Notes under the pieces: generated by a model
Databases searched by the model: none
What the model saw: the letters and a program-made list of their open reading frames with translations, nothing else
What the model was told of the DNA's origin: nothing
Shown here: positions 50,097-58,484 of the stretch, in pieces
Position numbering within the stretch: the stretch's first letter is position 1
How the letters are laid out: each line of letters opens with the position of its first letter
From: Georgenia sp. TF02-10
Lineage (GTDB): Bacteria; Actinomycetota; Actinomycetes; Actinomycetales; Actinomycetaceae
Assembly: GCF_022759505.1 (NCBI RefSeq)
Contig: NZ_CP094289.1
Location: 3,410,001-3,474,000, forward strand
Direction of reading: 5' to 3'
Length of the DNA: 64,000 nt
Position numbers and translations under genes: made by a program

Positions 50097-50409
50097 CGGC
50101 ACCCCCGCCGATCTTCAGGTAGTCCCCCCGACGCCACCCTGATCGGGGACCTCGTAGGGGCAACCTACCGGAAGGGAGGGCGGTTCGGGAGGGGAAGGAG
50201 CGGCCGGCCGTGCCGAGGACCCGCCAGCAGGGCCGGCGGCGGGCCGGCCAGCGGGCCGACGGCGGGCGGCCAGCGGGCCACATCGGGTGGGCTGGGTGCC
50301 GGTCAGCAGGCCCGGCGGCTGGTGGCCAGCGGGCCGCTGGCGGCCGGCCACGGGCCCGGCAGCGGGCCCGACGGCGGCCGGTCACCCGCCCGGGCCGGCC
50401 GCCGCAGGA
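50097..50409. other. Gap between sugar-transferase and LuxR genes
   Basis: 313 bp without a gene. It consists largely of imperfect repeats of GGCCAGCGGGCC- and GCGGGCCCGACGGC-like words (50220-50395) and must contain the regulator promoter. No clear -10 seen. Confidence 0.5.
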
Positions 50410-52245
50410 TCAGTAGGCGCCCCGGCCGCCGAGCACGGCGCCGACCGTCCGGCCGAGGATGCCCAGGTCCCCGGCCGGGGACCAGTTGTCCACGTACCGC
50501 AGGTCCAGGCGGACGGTGTCCGGCCAGCTGAGGTCCGAGCGCCCGCTGACCTGCCACAGCCCGGTCAGGCCGGGCCGGACCTTGAGGCGGCGCCGCTCAG
50601 TTGTGTCGTACTTCTCACTCTCGTGCGGCAGCGGCGGGCGCGGGCCGACGAGGGACATCTCCCCGCGGACGACGTTGATCAGCTGGGGGAGCTCGTCGAG
50701 GGAGTACCGGCGCAGCACCCGGCCGAGCGGGGTGACCCGCGGGTCCCGGCGGATCTTGAACAGCACCCCGTTGCCCTCGTCCGCGGCCGCCAGCTCGGCG
50801 AGCCGGCGGTCCGCGTCCACGCTCATCGTGCGCAGCTTGAGCATGGTGAAGGGCGCGCCGTCGACCCCGACCCGGGTCTGCCGGTACAGCGCCGGGCCCG
50901 GTGAGGTCAGCCGCACCGCGGCCGCGCAGACGAGCAGCACCGGCCCGGCCAGCAGCAGCGCCGCCGCACCCGCCAGCCGGTCGACGGCGGCCTTGGTGCG
51001 CACCTGCCGCCGGGTGGCACCGGTGCGCACCCGCAGCAGCGTCGCCCCGCCGGCGGCCTGCACGGTGACCCGGCCGGCGGCCACCTCGAGCAGGTTCGGC
51101 GCGAGCATCAGCTCCACGCCGCTGCCCTCCATGAGCCAGGTGAGGCGGCGGAGCTCGGCGGCCGGGAGCGCGGCGTCGTGGACGAGCAGGACCTCCGCGC
51201 CCGCTTCGGCGACGAGCTGGGGCAGGTCCGGCAGCGACCCGAGCACCGGCACCCCGGCGGCGGCGTGGGTGTCCACCGGCCCGGTGGTGCACAGCCCGAC
51301 CGGGTCCAGGCCGAGCCCGCGGTCCTCGCGCAGGGCGGCGAGCACCCCGCCGACGGCGGCCGCGTCGCCGGCCACCAGCGTGGGCCGCAGCAGCCGGCCG
51401 TGGCGCCGCGCGCGCCGGACCTGGGCCCGCAGGACGAGCCGGCCGAGCACCATCACGGCGACAGCGGCGACCGGAGCGAGGAGCGGCAGCGCCGGTGGGG
51501 CGTCCAGTGCGGTGAGGTGGCTCAGGGCCACGGCGGCCAGCGCGACGACGGTGCCGGCCCGCAGCACTGCCTTGTCCTCGGCGGGGCCGGTGGCGGTGCG
51601 GTCCGGGGCGTACCCGCCGTGCGCCCACACCGCGGCGGGGACGGCGGCGGCCGCGAGGAGCGCGGCGAGCAGCCCGACCCACGGGTCCGTCGCGCCGCGC
51701 AGCACGACGGCGGCCGCCGCGGCGGCGGTGACGGCGTCGAGGACCACCAGCGCGGTCCGGTAAGCCCGGGCGGCCGAGCGCCAGCTGCGGGCCGGCCGCA
51801 CCGGGCGCACCCGGCGGGCGAGGTCGGGCAGGTGCACCACGGCCCGGCGGAGCCGCTCCTCCGGCCCGGCGACGGCGTCGTCGCCGCCCACTACGACGTC
51901 GGGCGAGGTGATGACCGGGAGGGTGCCGCCGTCGGCGGGCCGGGCGGGCGAGGCGACGTCGACCGGCTCGGCGGGCACCGGGAACGCATCGGCCGGCAGG
52001 GTGGCCGGCGGCTCGACTCTGGCGGGGAAGGCGTCCGCCGGCTCCACGCCCGCCGGGAAGGTGGCCGGCGGCTCGACTCTGGCGGGGAAGGCGTCCGCCG
52101 GCTCGACGCCCGCCGGGAAGGTGGCCGCCCGATCGACGCTCACCGGGAAGGTGGCCGGCGCGGGCAGGGTGTCGGTCGTCGTCCCGCGGTCCTCGCCGCC
52201 CCCGTCCGGCTGCGGCACCAGCAGCCTCAACGACCTCACCCGCAC
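50410..52245 (-). CDS. Exopolysaccharide polyprenyl glycosylphosphotransferase
   Basis: A 611-residue initiating sugar transferase (WbaP/WcaJ type) that moves a sugar-1-phosphate onto undecaprenyl phosphate. Membrane helices lie at about 165-275, then a CoA-binding-like domain (RPTLVAGDAAAVGGVLAAL). The catalytic part after a further helix has YRQTRVGVDGAPFTMLKLRTM, RRYSLDELPQLINVVRGEMS and VGPRPPLPHE, with GLWQVSGRSDLSW. The first 140 residues are a low-complexity cytoplasmic region with a tandem repeat. Start GTG 52245 (or 52239). Upstream of two LuxR regulators. Confidence 0.9.
   Translation of the reverse strand: MRVRSLRLLVPQPDGGGEDRGTTTDTLPAPATFPVSVDRAATFPAGVEPADAFPARVEPPATFPAGVEPADAFPARVEPPATLPADAFPVPAEPVDVASPARPADGGTLPVITSPDVVVGGDDAVAGPEERLRRAVVHLPDLARRVRPVRPARSWRSAARAYRTALVVLDAVTAAAAAAVVLRGATDPWVGLLAALLAAAAVPAAVWAHGGYAPDRTATGPAEDKAVLRAGTVVALAAVALSHLTALDAPPALPLLAPVAAVAVMVLGRLVLRAQVRRARRHGRLLRPTLVAGDAAAVGGVLAALREDRGLGLDPVGLCTTGPVDTHAAAGVPVLGSLPDLPQLVAEAGAEVLLVHDAALPAAELRRLTWLMEGSGVELMLAPNLLEVAAGRVTVQAAGGATLLRVRTGATRRQVRTKAAVDRLAGAAALLLAGPVLLVCAAAVRLTSPGPALYRQTRVGVDGAPFTMLKLRTMSVDADRRLAELAAADEGNGVLFKIRRDPRVTPLGRVLRRYSLDELPQLINVVRGEMSLVGPRPPLPHESEKYDTTERRRLKVRPGLTGLWQVSGRSDLSWPDTVRLDLRYVDNWSPAGDLGILGRTVGAVLGGRGAY
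52001..52120. repeat. Two 60-bp tandem repeats in the sugar-transferase gene
   Basis: Units 52001-52060 and 52061-52120 differ at one base; a partial third copy runs to about 52140. Each encodes 20 residues (pattern PATFPAGVEPADAFPARVEP) of the N-terminal region. Confidence 0.95.
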
Positions 52246-52416
52246 TGCAGACCACCCACTCCCTGTCCCCGGCAGCGCACGTGCCGGCGGTGAGAGCAAG
52301 GGAATCAACAAGCGACGGGGGCGTGAACGCCCGGGGATGATGATCGGTGGATGAGACGGGCGGGTGATCCCGGTGTGAGCCTGTCGGGCGAAGCTCACCC
52401 CGGGGGCGGGCGCCGG

Positions 52417-53250
52417 TCAGTCCAGCGGTGCGACCCGCACGCCGAGCTCGCCGAGCGCCGCGGCACCGCCGTCGGGCGCGGTGAGGACCCAGACCCCGGC
52501 CGGCCCGAGGGCCACGGTGTGCTCGTAGTGCGCGGCGCGGGAGCCGTCCCGGGTGACCACCGTCCAGTCGTCGGCGAGGACATCGTTGACCGGGCTGCCG
52601 GCGGTGATCATCGGCTCCACGCACAGCACCATGCCGGGCCGCAGCCGTGGGCCGCGGTCCCGGGCGCGGTAGTTGAGCACGTCGGGCGGCTGGTGCATCG
52701 CGGTGCCGATCCCGTGCCCGACGTACTCCTCGACGATCCCGAGCCGGGTGCCGGTGGTGGCGGCGACGTCGTCGACGACGTCCTCCACCGCCGCCCCCAC
52801 CTCGCCCAGCCGGGTCCCGGTGGCCAGCGCGGCAACCCCGGCCCACATGGCCCGCTCGGTGGTGCGCACGAGCAGCTCGTCGGCCGGGTCGGCCGGGTCC
52901 AGGACGAGGGTGAAGGCGGCGTCCCCGTGCCAGCCGGCCACGACGGCGCCGCAGTCGAAAGAGACCACGTCGCCGGCGCGGAGCACCCGGCCCCCCGGGA
53001 TGCCGTGCACGATCTCCTCGTTGACCGAGATGCACACGTGTGCGGGGTAGCCCTGGTAGCCGAGGAAGTTCGACCGGGCGCCGGCCCGGTCCAGGACGTC
53101 GGCGGCGACGGCGTCGAGGTCCGCCGTCGTCATCCCGGGTGCGGCGGCCGCGCGGAGGGCGGCATGGATGTCGGCGACGACGAGCCCGGCCCGCCGCATC
53201 GCGCGGACCTGGTCGGGGGTCTTGTACTCGATGCGCTCCCGGCCGAGCAT
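52417..53250 (-). CDS. map: Methionine aminopeptidase, type I
   Basis: A 277-residue metalloprotease that removes initiator Met. Metal ligands: Asp in VVSFDCGAVVAGWHGD (two), His in YVGHGIGTAMHQPPDV, Glu in LCVEPMITAG and HYEHTVALG. ATG at 53250 shares a base with the adk stop (TGATG). The gene normally following, infA, lies 7.8 kb downstream. Confidence 0.97.
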   Translation of the reverse strand: MLGRERIEYKTPDQVRAMRRAGLVVADIHAALRAAAAPGMTTADLDAVAADVLDRAGARSNFLGYQGYPAHVCISVNEEIVHGIPGGRVLRAGDVVSFDCGAVVAGWHGDAAFTLVLDPADPADELLVRTTERAMWAGVAALATGTRLGEVGAAVEDVVDDVAATTGTRLGIVEEYVGHGIGTAMHQPPDVLNYRARDRGPRLRPGMVLCVEPMITAGSPVNDVLADDWTVVTRDGSRAAHYEHTVALGPAGVWVLTAPDGGAAALGELGVRVAPLD

Positions 53251-53828
53251 CAGTGCAGGCGCGGGGCCAGGGCCGCCATGATCCGGTCGGTGACGGCGTC
53301 GATCGCGCCCATGCCGTCGACCCGGACCAGCAGGCCCCGGTCGGCGTAGGTGGCGGCCAGGGGGGCGGTCTGCTCGGCGTAGACCTCCAGCCGGCGGCGG
53401 ATCACCGCCTCGTTGTCGTCGGCCCGGCCCTGCTCGGCGGCCCGCTTGAGCATGCGGGCCACCGCCTCCTCGACGTCGGCGGTGATCTCCACGACGGCGG
53501 TGAGGCCGGTGCCGGCCGACTCGAGCATGCCGTCGAGCTGGCGGACCTGGTCCGGGGTGCGCGGGTAACCGTCGAGCAGGAACCCGTCAGCGGCGTCGTC
53601 GGCGGCGAGCCGGCCGGCCACCATGGCGTTGGTGACCTCGTCGGGCACGTACTCCCCCGCGTCCATGTAGCGCTGCGCGCGGCGGCCGAGCTCGGTCTGC
53701 TCGGCGACGTTGGCCCGGAAGATGTCCCCGGTGGAGATGGCCGGGACGCCCAGCCGCTCGGAGATCCGGGCCGCCTGGGTGCCCTTGCCGGCCCCGGGCG
53801 GGCCGAGGAGGACCAGTCGCGCGCTCAT
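53250..53828 (-). CDS. adk: Adenylate kinase
   Basis: A 192-residue kinase interconverting AMP, ADP and ATP. P-loop GPPGAGKGTQA near residue 9; AMP-site ISTGDIFRANV and LLDGYPRTPDQV. It lacks the long zinc-type LID (short form), as is usual in actinobacteria. ATG at 53828 overlaps the secY stop (ATGA). Confidence 0.97.
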   Translation of the reverse strand: MSARLVLLGPPGAGKGTQAARISERLGVPAISTGDIFRANVAEQTELGRRAQRYMDAGEYVPDEVTNAMVAGRLAADDAADGFLLDGYPRTPDQVRQLDGMLESAGTGLTAVVEITADVEEAVARMLKRAAEQGRADDNEAVIRRRLEVYAEQTAPLAATYADRGLLVRVDGMGAIDAVTDRIMAALAPRLH

Positions 53829-55120
53829 CGCAGGAACCCTTCGTAGTGCCGCTGCTGCAGCTGGGAGTCGATCTCCTTGACCGTCTGCAGGCCGACGCCG
53901 ACGACGATGAGGATCGACGTGCCGCCGAAGGCGAGCTGCTGGTTGGTGATGCCCAGCTGGGCGAAGACGATGGTGGGGATCAGGGCCACCAGGGTGAGGT
54001 AGATGGCACCGGTGGTGGTGATCCGGGACATGACGTACTGCAGGTACTCCGCCGTCGGCCGCCCGGCGCGGATGCCGGGGATGAAGCCGCCGTAGCGCTT
54101 CATGTTGTCGGCCACCTCGTCGGGGTTGAAGGTGATCGAGGTGTAGAAGAAGGCGAAGAAGAGGATGAGCACCGCGTACAGCGTGATGTACAGCGGGGAG
54201 GCGGGGTTGGCGATGTTGGTGACGATCCACTGCACCCACCCCGCGCTCTGGTCCCCGAACTGCGCGGCGAGGCCGGGCAGGGCCAGCAGGGAGGAGGCGA
54301 AGATGACCGGGATGACGCCGGGCATGTTGATCTTGATCGGGATGTAGGTGGAGGAGCCGCCGTACATCCGCCGGCCGACCATCCGCTTGGCGTACTGCAC
54401 CGGCACCCGCCGCTGGCTCTGCTCGACGAAGACGACGAGCAGGGTGATGAGCAGGATCAGCCCGACGACGACGAGGATCTTGGTGACGCCGTCGGCGCCG
54501 CCGGCGATGGAGATCAGGGCGGAGGGGAAGCCGGCCGCGATGGAGGTGAAGATCAGCAGGGACATGCCGTTGCCGACGCCGCGCTCGGTGATGAGCTCGC
54601 CCAGCCACATGATCAGCCCGGTGCCGGCGGTCATCGCGATGATGGTGAGCAGCAGGTTCAGCGGGGAGTCGTCGGGGATGGGCAGCACCGGGCAGCCGGC
54701 GAACAGCTGGGTGTTGGCGATTGTGACGATCACCGCGGACTGCAGCACCGCGAGGAAGATCGTCAGGTAGCGGGTGTACTGGGTGAGCTTGGTCTGGCCG
54801 GCCTGGCCCTCCTTGTGCAGGGCCTCGAACCGCGGGATGACCACCCGCATGAGCTGGACGATGATGCTGGCGGTGATGTACGGCATGATCCCCAGCGCGA
54901 AGATGCTCAGCTGGAGCAGCGCGCCGCCGCTGAAGAGGTTGACCATGCCGAGCAGGTCCCCGGTGCCGGTGGCGGCCAGGCACTGCTGGACGTTGCCGTA
55001 GTCCACGCCCGGGGCGGGGATGAAGGTGCCCAGCCGGTAGATCGCGATGATCCCCAACGTGAAGAGCAGCTTGCGCCGCAGGTCCGGCGTCCGGAACGCC
55101 TGGGCGAATGCGCTGAGCAA
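53825..55120 (-). CDS. secY: Preprotein translocase subunit SecY (TTG start)
   Basis: A 431-residue, ten-helix channel of the Sec translocon. SecY signatures are PAPGVDY, SIFALGIMPYITASIIVQLM (helix 2) and ITERGVGNGMSLLIFTSI, plus INMPGVIPVIFASSL. Start is TTG at 55120 with AGGAGG 4-9 nt upstream and the usual N-terminus LSAFAQAFRTPDLRRK. It should follow rplO directly; here an IS element lies between, so it may need its own promoter within 55121-55440 or in the IS. Confidence 0.97.
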   Translation of the reverse strand: MLSAFAQAFRTPDLRRKLLFTLGIIAIYRLGTFIPAPGVDYGNVQQCLAATGTGDLLGMVNLFSGGALLQLSIFALGIMPYITASIIVQLMRVVIPRFEALHKEGQAGQTKLTQYTRYLTIFLAVLQSAVIVTIANTQLFAGCPVLPIPDDSPLNLLLTIIAMTAGTGLIMWLGELITERGVGNGMSLLIFTSIAAGFPSALISIAGGADGVTKILVVVGLILLITLLVVFVEQSQRRVPVQYAKRMVGRRMYGGSSTYIPIKINMPGVIPVIFASSLLALPGLAAQFGDQSAGWVQWIVTNIANPASPLYITLYAVLILFFAFFYTSITFNPDEVADNMKRYGGFIPGIRAGRPTAEYLQYVMSRITTTGAIYLTLVALIPTIVFAQLGITNQQLAFGGTSILIVVGVGLQTVKEIDSQLQQRHYEGFLR

Positions 55121-55443
55121 ACTTCCTCCTGCTGGCTGTGGGGGCGGGGCGCGGTGCCGTGGGCACGGCACGGGCCGCCGGTCAGACTACCGCCACGCGG
55201 GGGCGCGGCGGGCGCCGTCGGCCGGTGCCGGGGGACGGGGGTCGCCGTCTCGGCTGGCCCCGGGATGTGCCCCGTCTACCGGCCCACGGATGCCCGCCGT
55301 CGGCTGGCCGGCGCACGGGCGCCGTCGGCCGGGACGTGGGGCGGCCGTCGGCCGGCCAGATGGACGGGCTGTCCGGCTGACGACCGGCCGCCGTGCTCCG
55401 GAGCGGATCGCAGCGACCGGGACCGCCTCCGGAGCAGGTCCCG
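55121..55443. other. secY-IS spacer
   Basis: About 320 bp without a gene. It contains five near-copies of GCCGTCGGCCGG (between 55207 and 55360), and a 9-bp inverted repeat (ACCGGGACC / GGTCCCGGT, 55419-55445) at the IS edge. Perhaps the secY promoter lies here; none is clear. Confidence 0.55.
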
Positions 55444-55463
55444 GTGACCACGATCGCCTCCGG
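55444..55463 (+). repeat. Left terminal inverted repeat of the IS
   Basis: 20 bp, perfect inverse of 57674-57693. Related words CTCCGGAG occur at about 55430, 55458 and, with an extra G, 55497. Confidence 0.85.
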
Positions 55464-55581
55464 AGTGGATTCCGTGCACCTGGGGCACATTTTCCACTCC
55501 GGGAGCCTGTTGCTTTTTGGGCTGGCGCGGGCCTGGGCGTGTCTGCCGGCCGGCCTGGGCGCTGCCGGGAGGATCGGGGGT

Positions 55582-57504
55582 ATGGCCAGGACGTACCGGG
55601 TGGTGGATCGGGACCAGGAGTTCTTGCTCCCGCCGGACATGCGTGAGTGGTTGCCGCCGGAGCATCTGGTGTGGTTCTTGATCGCGGCGGTGGAGCGGAT
55701 GGACACCACCGCCTTCCACGCCAAGGCCCGGTTGGGTGGGGTGGGTCGGCGGGGGTATGACCCGGAGATGCTGCTGACGCTGTTCGTGTACGCGATGGCG
55801 CAGGGGGAGTCCTCCTCGCGGCGGATCGAGCGGCTGTGCCACACGGATGTGGCGTTCCGGGTGATCTGCGCCCAGGACGTCCCGGACCACACGGTGCTGG
55901 CCCGGTTCCGCCAGCGCCACGAGGAGGCGCTGACCGGTCTGCTGACCGAGTCGTTGGTGCTGGCCGCCGAGCTGGGGATGCTCTCGATGGGGGTGGTGGC
56001 TCTGGACGGGACGAAGATCCAGGCCAGCGCCAGCAGGGGCGCCAACCGCAGCGAGGCCACCCTGCGGAAGATGGCGGAGGACTACGTCGGCCGGGTCGGC
56101 GCCACGGACGCGGAGGAGGACGCCCTGTTCGGTCCGGACAAGCGCGGGGACGAGCTGCCCGAGGCGGTGACCGACCGGACCGACCGGGGTGGGCGGATCC
56201 AGCGGGCGCTGGACGTCATCACCGCCCGCCGCACCAAGACCGAGGCGGAGGAGAAGAAGAAGGCCGAGCGGGCCCAGAAGCGCGCCGCCGCCCGCAAGGT
56301 GGAGGCGGAGGCGGAGGCGGCGAGGGCCGCCGAGCGGGCCGAGAAGTATCTCGCCGCCCGCCGCAAGGCCGAGGCCGAGGCGGCGAAGACGGCCGAGCGG
56401 GCAGAGAAGACGGTCGAGCGGGCCGAGGAGTACCAGAGCGCGCAGGCGGAGGGGGCCCCGCTGTGCGGGCACCCGCCGAAGGGGGTGGACCCGGTCGGCG
56501 TGGCCAGGGCCCGGTGGGAGCGGGCGCGGGCGCAGGCCGCGGCCCGGTACGAGGCCTACCAGGGCGACCTGGCCGCCGGGGTGGTCAGGAGGGGACGCCC
56601 GCCGCTGCCGCCGGACGAGCACTGCCGGGTCCGTCGGGCCTGGGTGGCCTACCAGGCGGCCCTGGCCGCCCGCGGCCTCGTGACCGCTGGTCAGGACACG
56701 GCCGGCGGCACCGATCAGGACCGGGCCCCAGGCGCCGGCGCCGGCAACGCCACCGGGGCCGGCACGGAGCAGACCGCCGACGCCGGCCAGGCGCCGGGCG
56801 CCGGCACGGAGCAGGCCGCAGACGCTGAGAAGGTTGGCGCCGGGGCGGCGGCGCAGGCCGGCGGCCCGGCCGGGGAGAACGCCGGGGAGAAGGTGTATGC
56901 CAACCTCACCGACCCGGACTCCCGGCTGATGAAGACCCGCGACGGTTGGGTCCAGGGCATGAACTGCCAGACCTCCACCAGCGAGGACGTGTTCATCCTG
57001 ACCGCCCGGGCCACCCAGGACACCACCGACGTGCGCCAGTTCCTGCCCACCAAGGACGCGGTCGAGACCACCCTGGCCACCATCGCCGAGCGCACCGGCC
57101 GGACGGACCTGACCATCGGGACGATGCTCGCCGACGCGGGGTATGACTCCAACGAGAACCTCACCGCACCCGGCCCGGACCGGTTGATCGCCGACAGCAA
57201 GCGCCGCCGCCTGTCCGCCCGCGCCACCACGAACCCGGCCGAGGGTCCACCACCGGAGGGTGCGTCGGCCCGGGAGAAGGTCAACCACCGGCTGCGCACC
57301 CCCGACGGGCTCGCCACCTACCGGCGCCGGTCCCACCTGATCGAAGCCCCCAACGCCTGGCTGAAGGACGGCCGCGGGCTGCGCCGGTTCTCCCGCCGCG
57401 GCCTGGCAGCGGTGCAGTCCGAGCTCTCCCTGGCCGCCGGGGTGACCAACCTGCTCCGCCTGCTCGCCAAGGGAGTGACCACCGCCCAGCTCCAGGTCGC
57501 CTGA
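55582..57504 (+). CDS. IS1182-family transposase
   Basis: A 640-residue DDE transposase. The N-terminus (PPDMREWLPPEHLVWFL, then YDPEMLLTLFVYAMAQGESSSRRIE) and the first Asp in VVALDGTKIQASASRGAN are IS1182-like; the second Asp lies in ADAGYDSNENL, and the last acidic region near IEAPNAWLKDGRGLRRFSRRG. Between, residues about 185-420 form an Ala/Glu/Lys coiled-coil then a Gly/Ala/Asp linker, making it longer than typical family members (about 450-500). ATG at 55582. No stop or frameshift, so possibly active. Confidence 0.92.
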   Translation: MARTYRVVDRDQEFLLPPDMREWLPPEHLVWFLIAAVERMDTTAFHAKARLGGVGRRGYDPEMLLTLFVYAMAQGESSSRRIERLCHTDVAFRVICAQDVPDHTVLARFRQRHEEALTGLLTESLVLAAELGMLSMGVVALDGTKIQASASRGANRSEATLRKMAEDYVGRVGATDAEEDALFGPDKRGDELPEAVTDRTDRGGRIQRALDVITARRTKTEAEEKKKAERAQKRAAARKVEAEAEAARAAERAEKYLAARRKAEAEAAKTAERAEKTVERAEEYQSAQAEGAPLCGHPPKGVDPVGVARARWERARAQAAARYEAYQGDLAAGVVRRGRPPLPPDEHCRVRRAWVAYQAALAARGLVTAGQDTAGGTDQDRAPGAGAGNATGAGTEQTADAGQAPGAGTEQAADAEKVGAGAAAQAGGPAGENAGEKVYANLTDPDSRLMKTRDGWVQGMNCQTSTSEDVFILTARATQDTTDVRQFLPTKDAVETTLATIAERTGRTDLTIGTMLADAGYDSNENLTAPGPDRLIADSKRRRLSARATTNPAEGPPPEGASAREKVNHRLRTPDGLATYRRRSHLIEAPNAWLKDGRGLRRFSRRGLAAVQSELSLAAGVTNLLRLLAKGVTTAQLQVA

Positions 57505-57673
57505 CCCCCACCAGGGGCACCCCCACACCCCCGCCAGGGCCCCCACCCGCCCGCACAGCCCCCGAAGTCCCCCCAGGGCGTCCAGCACACGCTCGGCCCG
57601 GCTCACCGAGCCGCTGGTCCGAAAATCCCGCCACCAGGCCCCCGCGCGACCGCCGCCAAAGGACAACAGGCTC

Positions 57674-57693
57674 CCGGAGGCGATCGTGGTCAC
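57674..57693 (-). repeat. Right terminal inverted repeat of the IS
   Basis: 20 bp, perfect inverse of the left end; 31 bp before the rplO stop. Confidence 0.85.
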
Positions 57694-57723
57694 GAGGTCC
57701 GGCGGCGCCGAGGCCGGGACGGC

Positions 57724-58299
57724 TCAGGCGGTGGCGGCGGTGGTGACGGTCCCGCCGGCGGCCTCGATCTTCTCCTTGGCCGACGCCGAGCAGGCGTCGA
57801 CGGCGACCTCGAGGCGGACGCTGACGTCACCGGTGCCGAGGACCTTGACCGGCTGGCCGGCGCGCACGGCGCCCTTGGCCGCCAGGTCCTCGCGGGTGAC
57901 GGGCCCGCCCTCGGGGTAGAGGGCGCCGAGCTTGTCCAGGTTCACCACCTGGTACTCGGTGCGGAACGGGTTCTTGAACCCGCGGAGCTTGGGCAGCCGC
58001 ATGTGCAGCGGCATCTGCCCGCCCTCGAACCGCTCGGGCACCTGGCCGCGGGCCTTGCTGCCCTTGGTGCCGCGGCCGGCGGTCTTGCCGCGCTTGCCGC
58101 CCTCGCCGCGGCCGACGCGGATCTTGGCGGAGCGGGCCCCGGGCGCCGGGCGCAGGTGGTGGACCCGCAGGACGCGGGCCTGGCCGGCGGCGGTGGTCTC
58201 GCCGGTGGCCGGGGCCGCGGCGGCGGTGGTCTCGCCGGCGGTGGTCCCGGCGCCGGTTGCCGCGGCGCCGGTGGGCTGGTCGGTGGTGGGCTCGGCCAT
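57724..58299 (-). CDS. rplO: 50S ribosomal protein L15 with N-terminal extension
   Basis: 191 residues. The L15 core starts [20 protein letters not shown], with [12 protein letters not shown] and [15 protein letters not shown]. About 40 Thr/Ala/Gly-rich residues precede it. ATG at 58299, 2 bp after rpmD. The IS right end lies 31 bp past its stop. Confidence 0.95.
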   Translation of the reverse strand: MAEPTTDQPTGAAATGAGTTAGETTAAAAPATGETTAAGQARVLRVHHLRPAPGARSAKIRVGRGEGGKRGKTAGRGTKGSKARGQVPERFEGGQMPLHMRLPKLRGFKNPFRTEYQVVNLDKLGALYPEGGPVTREDLAAKGAVRAGQPVKVLGTGDVSVRLEVAVDACSASAKEKIEAAGGTVTTAATA

Positions 58300-58301
58300 G
58301 G

Positions 58302-58484
58302 TCAGTCGACCTCCTCGACGGCGACGAGGTGCGCCACCGTCTGGATCATGCCGCGGACCTCGGGCCGGTCCTCGCGCACGACCGACTGGCCGATGCGCCG
58401 CAGGCCCAGGGTGCGCAGCGTGTCTCGCTGGTTCTGCTTGCCGCCGATGGCGGACTTGGTCTGGGTGACCTTCAGCTGGGCCAT
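58302..58484 (-). CDS. rpmD: 50S ribosomal protein L30
   Basis: 60 residues: [20 protein letters not shown] then [23 protein letters not shown] at 58484 shares a base with the rpsE stop (TGATG); a GTG one codon upstream is possible. Confidence 0.97.
   Translation of the reverse strand: MAQLKVTQTKSAIGGKQNQRDTLRTLGLRRIGQSVVREDRPEVRGMIQTVAHLVAVEEVD

Larger units (their letters stand above)
55444..57693 (+). mobile_element. IS1182-like insertion sequence
   Basis: A 2.25-kb element with one transposase gene and perfect 20-bp ends (GTGACCACGATC... at 55444-55463, inverse at 57674-57693). Further inside, CTCCGGGAGCCTGTTG (55497-55512) pairs perfectly with 57664-57679, but on the left it is 39 bp deeper than on the right, so the left end carries an insertion or the edge is duplicated. 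No clear target-site duplication is seen. It sits between rplO and secY, opposite to their direction. Confidence 0.85.

Noticed and set aside
52001-52140. CRISPR array
   Set aside because: The repeats are directly tandem with no spacers, in frame within a coding region.
52318-52331. Small hairpin GGGCGT-GA-ACGCCC between map and the sugar-transferase gene as a terminator
   Set aside because: The 6-bp stem with a 2-nt loop is too weak and lacks a U-tract.
55393-55581. N-terminal extension of the transposase
   Set aside because: Those codons cross the IS terminal repeat; the family's normal start is near 55582.
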